From assembly GCA_020536535.1 (NCBI GenBank), contig JAHLWZ010000597.1, positions 786-24,833 on the forward strand: a DNA stretch of 24,048 nucleotides, given 5' to 3'. The notes beneath the pieces are model-generated. The model was not told where the DNA came from and searched no databases. It saw only the letters and a program-made list of their open reading frames with translations. Below are positions 8,346 through 17,412 of the stretch, one piece after another. The position numbers and the translations under genes are program-made. The first letter of the stretch is position 1, and the number at the start of each line of letters is the position of its first letter. This stretch comes from Pelomyxa schiedti (taxonomy: Eukaryota; Evosea; Pelobiontida; Pelomyxidae).

Positions 8346-9659
8346 TTACTGCTTTTTTTCGTGGATCATGGAAGCCCAAAGACCATCAAAACCACAAATC
8401 TCAGGGAATGGGAGGCACAACACAACGGCACCAGAGGATGCCTCGATCACCTTCACTTGTTTGTTCCCAGAAGTGAAAATGAACCCCGACCCTGCAACAG
8501 CCACACAGAAATGATTGCCTTCGTCCGGTACACTCCTCACCAGTGCTGTTGCGTCACCGTTGCCACAGTCCCACAATTGATACATGTGGGGGCCTTTCCC
8601 GAAGGTGACACACAACAGTGAGTCACTCACGCGGTACACTGCACGTGGCCTCTCTTTTTTATCGACCAGTACACTCACTGCACCACTTCTCTCTTCGGCT
8701 TCCACTATTTCATGCACAGGTGGGCGCCCTGCCTTCACTCTGCCGTTCACAATGAAGCACCGTGACCCGCTCCTTCTCTTCATTGGCAACACTGGCCCCA
8801 CCAAAAACCCTGGGGTTGGAAAGGTGCACGCTGTGTCACTCAGGATCACCAAGCTCTTTGATTGAAATGTGCTCCCAACATCCACGATGAGGAACCTGCT
8901 CTCCCTCGGCACCCTTCCCGACATTACAACAAGCAGCTCATTCGAGCTAGACTGCGAAAATGACATCGAGTCCACACCCTCTCCACTCCACCCGCACTCC
9001 TTGATTTGAACAGCAACACCAGACACGTCAGCCTTGGGATCATCACCACCAATGAGGCTCATTATAACAACTCCAATTGTTCCCGTGCACTCCCCGCCAC
9101 CATCGACGCCATCGCAGGTCGTTATCACGAACCACATGTGGTTCGCAGCGCTGGGCACTCTCCGGAACCCAGGCCTCCTCTCAGCCAGGCACCTCTCCTC
9201 GCCAGCCGAGTCGCACAGAAACCACTGGTGCAGGTACGGCGGCGGCGGGTCCAGCGACCTCACCTCCTCCACCCAGCGAGACCCGCCCAGCCACGCCACC
9301 GCCCCGCGCCCTGGGGTGCTTTTCCCTGGCCCCACGAGCTGCGGGTCCCGGGTGAGCCCCAGCAGCACCGCGGACACCGAGAAGGCATGCAGCCGGCTCC
9401 TGGGCCACCCGCTGGGGGTGAACCACTCCCCGAACACGAAGTCTGTGGCGGTATCGGTGACGAAGGACCAGAGGAGCCTGGCGATGAGGCAGCCGCTGGT
9501 GGCGAGTGCGCCGGCGGCGCCTGGAGGAGCCATTCGTGAGCCGCAGCGTGGGTGGGCCCCTGTCACAAACGCCAAGAGTTGGTCCTTGGCTCGAATCCAC
9601 ACGCCTTCACCACTATAACTACAACAACCCTGTTGCGTGTGGCTTCTTGTTGACTGCAT
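8346..9659 (-). CDS. tandem paralogue family protein 5, unknown function
   Basis: Single-exon, 437 aa, with ATG at 9659. It carries the full set of family blocks: DQLLAFVTGAHPRCGSR (residues 26-42), RLLWSFVTDTATDFVF (about 61-76), GTIGVVIMSLIGG, MSFSQSSSNELLVVMSG, SGSRCFIVNGRV, YRVSDSLLCVTF, MYQLWDCGNGDAT and KVIEASSGAVVLC near the end. The first 15 codons resemble those of the gene ending at 8298 (MQSTRSHT and MQATRSNT), showing common origin. It lies head-to-head with the ROCO gene at 9722. No catalytic residues, targeting signal or TM segment are recognised. Function unknown. Confidence 0.8.
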   Translation of the reverse strand: MQSTRSHTQQGCCSYSGEGVWIRAKDQLLAFVTGAHPRCGSRMAPPGAAGALATSGCLIARLLWSFVTDTATDFVFGEWFTPSGWPRSRLHAFSVSAVLLGLTRDPQLVGPGKSTPGRGAVAWLGGSRWVEEVRSLDPPPPYLHQWFLCDSAGEERCLAERRPGFRRVPSAANHMWFVITTCDGVDGGGECTGTIGVVIMSLIGGDDPKADVSGVAVQIKECGWSGEGVDSMSFSQSSSNELLVVMSGRVPRESRFLIVDVGSTFQSKSLVILSDTACTFPTPGFLVGPVLPMKRRSGSRCFIVNGRVKAGRPPVHEIVEAEERSGAVSVLVDKKERPRAVYRVSDSLLCVTFGKGPHMYQLWDCGNGDATALVRSVPDEGNHFCVAVAGSGFIFTSGNKQVKVIEASSGAVVLCLPFPEICGFDGLWASMIHEKKQ

Positions 9660-9721
9660 TTTTGGTTCTGTTGCGAAACATCACTTCGCAGAACGCGACG
9701 TACGTGATATCAACGACAACG
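9660..9721. promoter_or_regulatory. 62-bp bidirectional promoter region
   Basis: This is all the DNA between the start codons of two divergent genes, paralogue 5 (minus) and the ROCO gene (plus). It must hold both 5' UTRs and at least part of both promoters, unless transcription starts inside the opposite gene. It contains the near-palindromic GACGTACGTGATATC. No clear TATA box is seen. Confidence 0.45.
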
Positions 9722-12700
9722 ATGGACGATGTGTCGGTCCGGGTCCACGAAGCAGAGGAGAGTGAGGACACGGGTGGGACAAGTGCTGATATCCTCTGCT
9801 TCGTCGTTGGCCCCGATCTCCTAGTCAACAGGCTCCTCGAATCCGTCGCTCGTACAGGCTCCTTTATGCTGCTGCCAAAGAGCGATCCTCCCATAATGGC
9901 CGTCATGCGGACGCAGCCCTCCCCCAGCCCCACCGCCACCGGCGTTGCGGACGTGAACAACCCCGCGATGTCTTCATCGTCCTGCTCCTACACTTCCCCG
10001 TCAAAAACGTCGATGACAACAGCTGCTCCGTCGAGGCACAAAACCGGGGAACGCGACGCCGACGATTTGACGTCCCTTGTCCCGCTGTGCAACGAGGTGT
10101 CATTATGGGACCCAACAAACATCCAAAAAAATCGGTATGTTTTCAAACGTTGCAACCGGGGAGATAAACTGACAAGGGTGGCATCTGACGTACACCTTGA
10201 GTGTGTTTTGTCCCCCCTCCCTCATATATATTTATTTCTTATATTCCCAGTGAAATTTTTCATTTGTTTGTCTTGCCAGGCCAAATCCAAAAGCAATTAT
10301 AGTGCTGCATACAGTGGAGGACAGGAATTCCTTCAAATTAATGCCCAATACACTGGAAGATTTGCTGGATTCATCCTCTGCTGACAGGATGTCTGATTCA
10401 AAGTGTCCACCAGTGAATGCCGGTGTGTTGGTGGTTGACTGCAGGGAATCACCCGGCGATACCGCCGATACTGACACAAACATCGTTGTGCACTCTCTGC
10501 AGGCTATTGAATTGGCATTTGCCGTATGTTTCACAACTTAAATGTTAAACCAGAGTTAATTTTCCCCCAGTTCTGTGCTTTCAAAATGCTCAAGTGGGCT
10601 CCAAAACCAGACACTCTGGGTGTACTTTTATCATTGGTATCAGAGGCCTCTCACCAATTGGCGACTGTGTGCTCAGTCACAAGGGATCTTTACTTCAGTG
10701 ACTTCACAGTGGGAACCCCACCTCCACTGCACACACCGTGCGTCCTGGATATCGCACAAGCCAATGCCACAGCAGCCCACGTGATAATGCAATTGGTGCA
10801 CAATCACAGGCCACAGCTGCCATTCTTCAGTGTAACAATGGCACTTAGGACATGGGTCACAACAAAGAACTGGGATGCCGTTGGTGTTGTGTGCCTTGCT
10901 CGCTCTCTCACTCAGTCTGAGGACATCAACCTGTCTTACTTGGAACTGGAATCAGTCCACGGAACATTGAGGACTCTGTCATGCAGGACACTCGACCTCT
11001 CTGGAAACAATATCACCAGTATACCCAAGTGGCTTGCTGAAATGCCCAATGTTATCTTTGGAAACACTCATTGGGCCCCATTTCGTCAGGAACAAGAAGA
11101 TGTATTTCTGCAAAGTAGGAATTACGTGACAACAAACACACACAAACTCGTGTTTGTTGGTGACACTGCCGTTGGGAAGACCATACTTTTGAGGTGTATG
11201 ATGGAGAATAAGAAAAAACTGACCACAAAGCACATCCACACTGGGCTTTCTGTGTATCACAAGGTCAGATTCAGAAGCAAAACAATACGTTGGACAGTGT
11301 GGGACCTTGGTGTGTGTTTATTTTTCTTCCCTTCACAGTTGTATAGTATATATTCAGACCCACAATACAGGAGGGGATTCACTGTCGCCGTTTCATCCCT
11401 GGTTCCTCCTGAGCAAGTCAATATTAATCCTGGTATTTGATGTTCGCAAGTCACTTGAAGTGGAGGAACCACGCAAGCCAAGTGTTTATCGCTGGATGAA
11501 TGAAATCACAGTTTCAAGAAGCAGGGGTGACAAGACAAGAAGAGTCATTGTACCTGTTGGAACTCACATGGAGGGTATTGACGCAAAGGACCTCAAGGTG
11601 TACTCTCTTCTCGAACCAATTGTCACCCATCAAGAAGTCCCATTTGCATTATTGATGCAACTTAGTGATGGGTCTGGATGGACGTGTGAGGACCGCCATA
11701 TAAAAGAATGTGGGGGAAGAGGTGTTTCTTTACTCATTGCGCATCTTGAAGGCGCCACATGTGGTGATGGAATTCCAAACTCCGTTCCCCAGCAGTGGCT
11801 TGCACTCCACAAGGAACTCAGAAAAATGAGGAAGAAAAGAAGAGTTTCAACACTGAGATGGTCAAAGTTTGTGAAACTTTCCATTCAGTGTGGACTTGCA
11901 GGAAGAACAAGGGAAATTGAGGAGTGTGCACACTTTTTGGTATCCATTGGAACCATCATCCACTTCAGGTATCCTTTTTGGCTCCTGTCACCGAACCACC
12001 CTGGTGCAGCACCATCACCTGGTCTCTCTGACTTGGTCATTCTGGAACCTGGTTCCTTTTTGCTTCAGCTCATTGAGGACACGAGCTTCTCAGGGAAAAA
12101 ATCTACCTCAAGGTTACTTTCCTCAGCAACAAGGGCAGCTCTTCCAGCAATTCTTGATGAGTTTTGTGGCCTTTACACTCTCCGTTCCAAGTCTGCAAAC
12201 CTCTTTGAGGGAGAATATCTTTCGCTATTCCCCCTGTCGCATACACAGCTCTCTTGTACAGCATTAACTGACAGTTTCCAGGCATCATCAGCAAAAGGCA
12301 CAATAACCTCAAGTAGTGCTACAATTACAGGAAGATCAATTAAGTTCCCACAGTTTCCGCTACAAGTGTTCTTCAAAGCAATTTCCATGGCACTGATGTC
12401 TCTTCTCTCTGATGAGAATGGATGGGTCACAAAGTTTTGTTGGAGTGATACAATCTGGCTTTCACATTCTTGTCCGCATGAGGGAAAACTCCTGGAGAAA
12501 GTGTTTTTGTTCATTACCTGCCGAGATGATACAGTTTCCATTTGCATGCGATCAGAGGAGTGTAAAATGCACTGGAACCTACCATTGCAACAAAGTTTCT
12601 GGGCTGGCCTTGTTGGCATTCTTCACCATTTCAGTCATTTAATGGTTTCTCACTTTGAGGAAGAAAGCGACCCATCGCAGTGGGTTGGCAACTACATTGA

Positions 12701-13932
12701 ACTTTTCCCTTGCCCCCATTGCTTGCTGGAAGGCACTGCAGAGAAAGACTGGTCGGAGCCTCGCCAACCCTTTTCATTTCCAGCACACTTCTTTTATTTC
12801 GTTGAAAGTGACATCTTTGACGCAATGAAAAATACAGAAAACCAATTGACTTGTGGCTTGGGAACTTGCCCAGTTGACGTGGCGATGGTTGCCCCTGATC
12901 TCCTATTAAAGAACCCTAAATCAATTTCCCGTGGATCAGATACAGCGGACCTACTAGTAATCCCCTCTGAATTAAAGGAAGTATTTGGTAATGAAACCAC
13001 CAAATGCGTCACTTTGGGTGAACTGCTTTCTCTACTCATTGGAAAAGGTACTGGAACCACCTCCGTTTTGGACCAAGTGATTCCGATAAGCTTGAGGATT
13101 AAAATTCTGTGGGACTTGGTGTTGGGATTGGATTACCTCCACAAACAAAAGCCTCCCATCGTGCACGGCAAAATCTCACCAGGTTATTCTCCCTCTCTTT
13201 CCCCACATACCAAAACAAACCCACCAAACAGATCACATTATCATGCTCTCACTGGATGATTCCGGAACGGGTCCCAGTGCAAAGGTGTGTGCATCAACTA
13301 AATAATAAATAAATACTAAAGATAATACATTTTTTTAAAAATCTATCCTCAAAATTAGATCAAGGATGCTAATGGAGCTTCCAAACTCTTTGCCGGTAAT
13401 TTAATAATGCCCGCATCAGCTGTTATTTCACCGGCCGATGTGGAATTCCTTGCTCCGGAGGTTCTTTCCCGGTTGCCCTTTGACACTAAAGCTGATGTAT
13501 GGAGCTTAGGTATTAACTACCGTTTCTTTGCGCGACTTACGAATTCCAGGAATTACGGCATCACTGCTATTGGACCCTCTTAAAAAACCGTACACACACA
13601 TCGCCTCAGACCCAAAATACACCTTGACAGAATACACCACATCCCATAACCCCGATTACCACCCCCGGCCTTACCCTGAGGCAATTGGCCGAGGCATTCT
13701 ACGCGGTGACATCACGCCATTCCCTAACACAACACCAATTGCCGGCACCGGCAATACCAGCAACCCCAACGCAGGTGATTGTGGGATGCACGAGCCACAG
13801 CAGGCTTATCTGAACTTGGGAAAGCAGATAAGGACCATGTGCCTTGAGCCCAACCCCAAAGTCAGGCCATCGATCGACGCAATCCTGAGAATCCGGGACT
13901 ACATCCTGACCACTGATGATTTAGGAGAATGA
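9722..13932 (+). CDS. ROCO family protein (LRR-Roc-COR) with degenerate kinase
   Basis: Seven exons, 1262 aa: 9722-10134, 10280-10523, 10571-11309, 11371-13182, 13232-13284, 13365-13509, 13550-13932. Residues 1-137 are acidic and Ser/Thr-rich. A single leucine-rich repeat (RTLDLSGNNITSIPKWL, about 362-378) precedes the Roc GTPase domain: P-loop GDTAVGKT (416-423), WDLGG (463-467), FDVRK, and VGTHMEGID (528-536) in the G4 place. COR follows, with CPHC at 913-916 and APDLLL near 973-978, as usual before a ROCO kinase. The kinase-like part lacks a recognisable Gly-rich loop and beta-3 Lys; the catalytic loop is HGKISP (1064-1069) instead of HRDLxxxN, and DFG is replaced by DANG (1088-1091), although APE (1117-1119) and DVWSLG remain. 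A GTP-binding scaffold rather than an active kinase is inferred. ROCO proteins act in signalling, often at membranes or the cytoskeleton. Confidence 0.88.
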
Positions 13933-14144
13933 CGGTTCCAACAACAATAAATGCAACGGCAGCCACGGCCGCAAATCTCTACCACCGCGGCAGCACGCAT
14001 CGACGCAAGGGCGCAGTTTATTACGCTCAGCGGTGCAGTGCCAAAACAACAGAACAAGGTAGTTCTCAAGAATCCCAAATTCACTTTTCACTCTGGGGCC
14101 TTATTACGGAGCAGAAAAGCACACTCCAAGACTTGCGCCGTAGC
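13933..14144. other. intergenic, ROCO 3' end to tRNA-Thr terminator
   Basis: About 210 bp with no supported gene. It holds the ROCO 3' UTR (AATAAA at 13947-13952 is a possible poly(A) signal, only about 15 nt past the stop) and the downstream flank of the minus-strand tRNA-Thr. Confidence 0.4.
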
Positions 14145-14150
14145 AAAAAA
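14145..14150 (-). terminator. Pol III T-run terminator of second tRNA-Thr
   Basis: A6 on the plus strand gives T6 on the minus strand, 2 nt beyond the tRNA-Thr 3' end. Confidence 0.75.
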
Positions 14151-14152
14151 CA

Positions 14153-14225
14153 AGGCTCCAGTGGGAATCGAACCCGCGATCTTCGCTTTACGAGAGCGAC
14201 GCTTTGCCAACTAAGCCATGAAGCC
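14153..14225 (-). tRNA. tRNA-Thr (anticodon CGU), second copy
   Basis: Base-for-base identical to the tRNA-Thr at 91-163, including the C-A mismatch in the T stem, and again divergent from a tRNA-Pro. The spacer to the tRNA-Pro is 99 bp here against 121 bp in the first pair and is mostly unalike, so the tRNAs are kept identical by selection, gene conversion or recent copying. Confidence 0.96.
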
Positions 14226-14284
14226 TTCACAGAAGCTCGAACCCTCCTCTGTGCATCTTGAAGCAGATAACCGAACATGAAATT

Positions 14285-14306
14285 GGTCAATAAAAATGCA
14301 TGCCTG
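14285..14306 (+). promoter_or_regulatory. conserved upstream element of second tRNA-Pro
   Basis: The same AT-rich box plus ATGCATGCCTG as before the first tRNA-Pro, with the ATGCATGC core starting 29 nt upstream of the tRNA. It has five rather than six A in the A run. Conservation inside an otherwise divergent spacer suggests function. Confidence 0.5.
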
Positions 14307-14324
14307 AAGATTCCTTTATGTCAA

Positions 14325-14395
14325 GGCTCTGTTGTTTAGTGGCAGAATACTTGTTTAGGGTACAAGTGGCCCCGGTTCGATTCCGGGCAGAGCCC
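14325..14395 (+). tRNA. tRNA-Pro (anticodon AGG), second copy
   Basis: Identical over all 71 nt to the tRNA-Pro at 285-355, with the same arms and the anticodon loop UUAGGGU. The coding gene at 14445 begins only 49 bp downstream. Confidence 0.96.
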
Positions 14396-14402
14396 AACAA
14401 AC

Positions 14403-14407
14403 TTTTT
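14403..14407 (+). terminator. Pol III T-run terminator of second tRNA-Pro
   Basis: T5 starting 7 nt after the tRNA-Pro, shorter than the T9 at the first copy. Confidence 0.65.
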
Positions 14408-14444
14408 GCCCTCTTGTGCCCTTGTGTTTGTTTTCTTGCAACAG

Positions 14445-15439
14445 ATGTCGCGGTCGTACAACAGTGGTGGTGTTACGCAGACCACAGGCTCGGGAGGGGG
14501 CGTACAGCTGCAGCTGCCCTCAACTCAATCAACAAGGGTACCTTACGAGTTCCTGTCACCATCCAACACCCACAACCAGCAAATACCGTCAGCAAATAGG
14601 CCCCCCTCCAACGAGTACTACGAAGACGACGACGACGACGAGGAGGACTACGACCGGCCCGTTCACGCCACCCAGCAGCAGCCGCAGCGCGGCACCACCT
14701 CCCATAATAGAAACCGCGCCACAACCCAGCAGCAACAGCACAGGCCGCAGGTTCCCCAACAACAACAAAGGCAGGCTCCGCCCCAGCAGCAGCAACAACA
14801 GCAAGCCGCCCGACGCGGAGCAAGAGACGTGAAACCAACAACGCCAACAACACGCGGCGATTATGGGGCAGCCCAAGGCGGCGACGATGAAGAAAACAAC
14901 GACGACGACGACGGGGAGGACGTCGAGGAGGCGCTGGCGATGATGGAGGAACAAAACAACACCCTCGCCGATCAGATCCAAGCACTCGAATTAACTCTGG
15001 ATAAGCTACGGGTATTAATTAATGCCAATGTAATTATACTTAATTCAGTTTGGGGACTAAATGAAATTTATTTATACTACTGTATCAGTTCATTTAGTTG
15101 ATGTAAAGTTACGAACATACTATGCACAAGTAATATGCCTAATACTAGGCTACTTTGTATTCAGTATTGTACCCAGACGTAACACCACAGCGTGTATCTA
15201 ACAGCACCTTGCTTTAGGCTGTGCATGAACAGCAGTGCGAAGCTATCAACGTGATGCGGATGACCAAGACACACAGGCAACACTCAGTGCAGGGCGGTAG
15301 AGAACGCCTCCTTGAACTCATCACTTCCCAGCAACAGCAACAACAGCAACAGCAACGCACACAACAACAGTCACAGCAACAACAACAACAGGCTCAGAAA
15401 CCACCTACTCTACTAGGTTCCCTCATCCCTGGCTTCTGA
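14445..15439 (+). CDS. Q-rich disordered protein with coiled coil, unknown
   Basis: Two exons, 14445-15011 and 15218-15439, 262 aa; the 206-nt intron starts GTATTA, ends TTTAG and is phase 0. The N-terminus is Ser/Gly/Thr-rich, followed by an acidic run (YYEDDDDDEEDYD) and several Gln tracts (QQQQHRPQVPQQQQ and others). Residues about 160-225 form a predicted coiled coil (EEALAMMEEQNNTLADQIQA, LTLDKLRAVHEQQCEAINV). A second Gln tract, about Q9, and a PPTLLGSLIPGF end follow. The start ATG directly follows a CAACAG acceptor-like site, so a 5' UTR intron is possible. No family recognised. An assembly or transcription-related role would fit polyQ plus coiled coil, but this is only a guess. Confidence 0.65.
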
Positions 15440-15565
15440 AATCAACACTAACCAGCAAATAACACTCCTCTCACCAGGAACACCTTTTCCAATTCTACAA
15501 ACAAAACGTTTTAGAATTAAAGAAATTCTTCCTTTCCACTTTGACAAAAGAATGTTGGTGTGTTT

Positions 15566-17084
15566 TCAGAAGAAAGTGTCATCACTGTTGGTGGTTTCTG
15601 CTGATGTGGATTCATTGTTGTCCATTGGTGCATCTTGCTCCTGCTCTTCTTCTCCTTGTGGCTCCGGTTCGCTTTGGGCTGTTGGTTGTTCTGCCTCCAG
15701 TTCCGGTTGTGGCTCCGGTTCCGACTCTGGTTGCGGTGTCACTGAGCGTTCTTGTTTGATTGCTACTGGTTTGGGTTTGTGTTTAGGTGTTGCTACAGGG
15801 GCTGGTGCGGGTGTTGCAGGTGGTGCGGGTGTTGGTGCCGCAGTGGGTGCTGGTGGTGCTGGTTGTTTGGGTGTGACGGCGACGGTGGGTTTGGTGGGTT
15901 GCTTGGGAGTCAAGGAGATTGTAGGCTTGGTGGATTTGGGTGTTGTGGCGATGGTGGGTATTTTTGGAGTCGTTGAGATGGCTGGCTTGGCAGCGGGTTT
16001 GGTTGCGGTTGAAACGATGGGCTTTGTGCTAGCTGGTGGTTGGGTCTGGGGAGCAGGGGCTTTTTTTGTAGAAACTGCACTTCTTTTAGGGGCTGGTGGT
16101 TGCGGTTGTGGTTCTGGTGGTGGGGCTGGTTGAGCTTCTTCCTGCGGTTGTGTCTCTGGTTGTGGCTGTGTCTGTGGTTGTGGCTCAGTTTGTTGTTCTG
16201 GTTGGGTTTCGGGTTCTGCGGGCATTACTGCTGGTACACTTGCGGCGCGATGAGTTGATTTCTTGGATTTAACTTTGCTTGCGGATGCAGGTGCTGGTGC
16301 AGGAGGAAGGCTTGGCGAGCTTGGAGTGGAACCTTCAGCTGTAGCTTTGTGAGATTTCTCCTTTTTGACAGGCTTTACTGCTTCCTTGGAAGGGGTTGCA
16401 GGTATCTCAGGCTGCCGCGGGCGTTTTCTGGTTTTCTCTGGATTTCCTTCTTTTGGCGTTGTGGAGTCCGATGAGGTTTCCACAGATTCCACGGAAGGGG
16501 TACCCTGCACATCAGGAGGAACGGGAGTCCTTGATGAGGTGTGGTGCCGAATTTTTTCTGTGTGGGGTTAATTATATTCATAAGTTTGTGCTCGTACTTG
16601 GGTGACTGGCCTCAGGTTCAATTTGATCTACCTTGCGGAGAGTGATACCCTTCGGGGTTTCCTGTCCCTCAGACCAATTTGCCTGCTCATAGAGAGATAT
16701 CAAGTCTTGAAAAGCTTTGCTTGAAGAGGTATGAGACAAAAGAAAAGCTGAACAAGAAGCTTACCTAGTAATGAAGGGAAGTTTGCTTTTCACAGCAGAA
16801 ATGACAGATTCGATTGTGCTTTTTGAGTGATTCCACTGGCAATAAGCAGCCTCAAATTCACGCAGTTCCGCCGTAACCCACTGCCGCGGCCTCACAACGA
16901 GCCGTGGTGCTTTTAGTCCCTTGACTGAAATTTTCCCAAGGGCGCCTGAGCGAATAGAGTTAACAATAAGGCTACCTTACATATGTAACGTAATTTAGAT
17001 TTTAACAATGGTCACACCCAAGTAAGTTGTTACGGACTCCTTGTACTCGGCAAAGTCCTCCTCTGCCGCCTTTAGATCCGCCAT
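15566..17084 (-). CDS. P/E/Q/K-rich disordered protein, unknown
   Basis: Four exons on the minus strand, 17084-17018, 16945-16765, 16683-16598 and 16557-15566, 441 aa. Introns are 72, 81 and 40 nt; the 16684-16764 intron was placed because all three frames close within it. The N-terminal 110 residues look folded and helical (MADLKAAEEDFAEYKESV, VTAELREFEAAYCQWNHS, VISAVKSKLPF). The rest is low complexity: a basic segment (PEKTRKRPRQ, KPVKKEKSHK) that could be a nuclear localisation signal, repeats such as TPKQPTKP and PEPQPQP, and an acidic tail ending NSDDTFF. It is convergent with the gene ending at 15439 (126 bp apart). A nuclear role is inferred from composition only. Confidence 0.62.
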
Positions 17085-17412
17085 CTGTGTATTAAAGGAC
17101 GAAGGGTCAAAACACAAGCTGACCGCGGCGGAAAAAAAAACAAAATGCACACCAACGCATCACGTGCCAGATCTTCCACTGCTCCTGTTGCCATTTACGC
17201 TCCCTACTACTACTAACTACTCTAGTACGACTACGCCCGTACGCGTAAAGATCTCTCAGGCCTTTTTTCAGATCTACACAAAAAGAATCTGGCGCCAAAT
17301 CAAATAGCGACCTGCAACTGCTGAGTTTAGAAAAATAGAAACCGCACCTAACCAAACCCAACAACTTGGCACCGCACCGCGCCGCTCTCACCAGTGCCGC
17401 GCGCTGTGACCG
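17085..17412. promoter_or_regulatory. 328-bp divergent intergenic region
   Basis: This region lies between the start codons of two divergent genes (441-aa disordered protein, minus; SUMO ligase, plus). It should carry both promoters and 5' UTRs. Pyrimidine-rich and CAG/TAG sites near 17085-17100 on the minus strand would allow a 5' UTR intron acceptor just before the ATG at 17084. No ORF with family features and no repeats were found. Confidence 0.4.

Noticed and set aside
7569-8514. Several plus-strand frames rich in Arg, Ser and Pro across paralogues 4 and 5
   Set aside because: They are antisense shadows of GC-rich family genes and lack any family similarity.
9506-9721. In-frame upstream extension of the ROCO coding region
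   Set aside because: It overlaps the 5' end of paralogue 5 antisense; the first ATG clear of that gene is at 9722 and begins a plausible acidic N-terminus.
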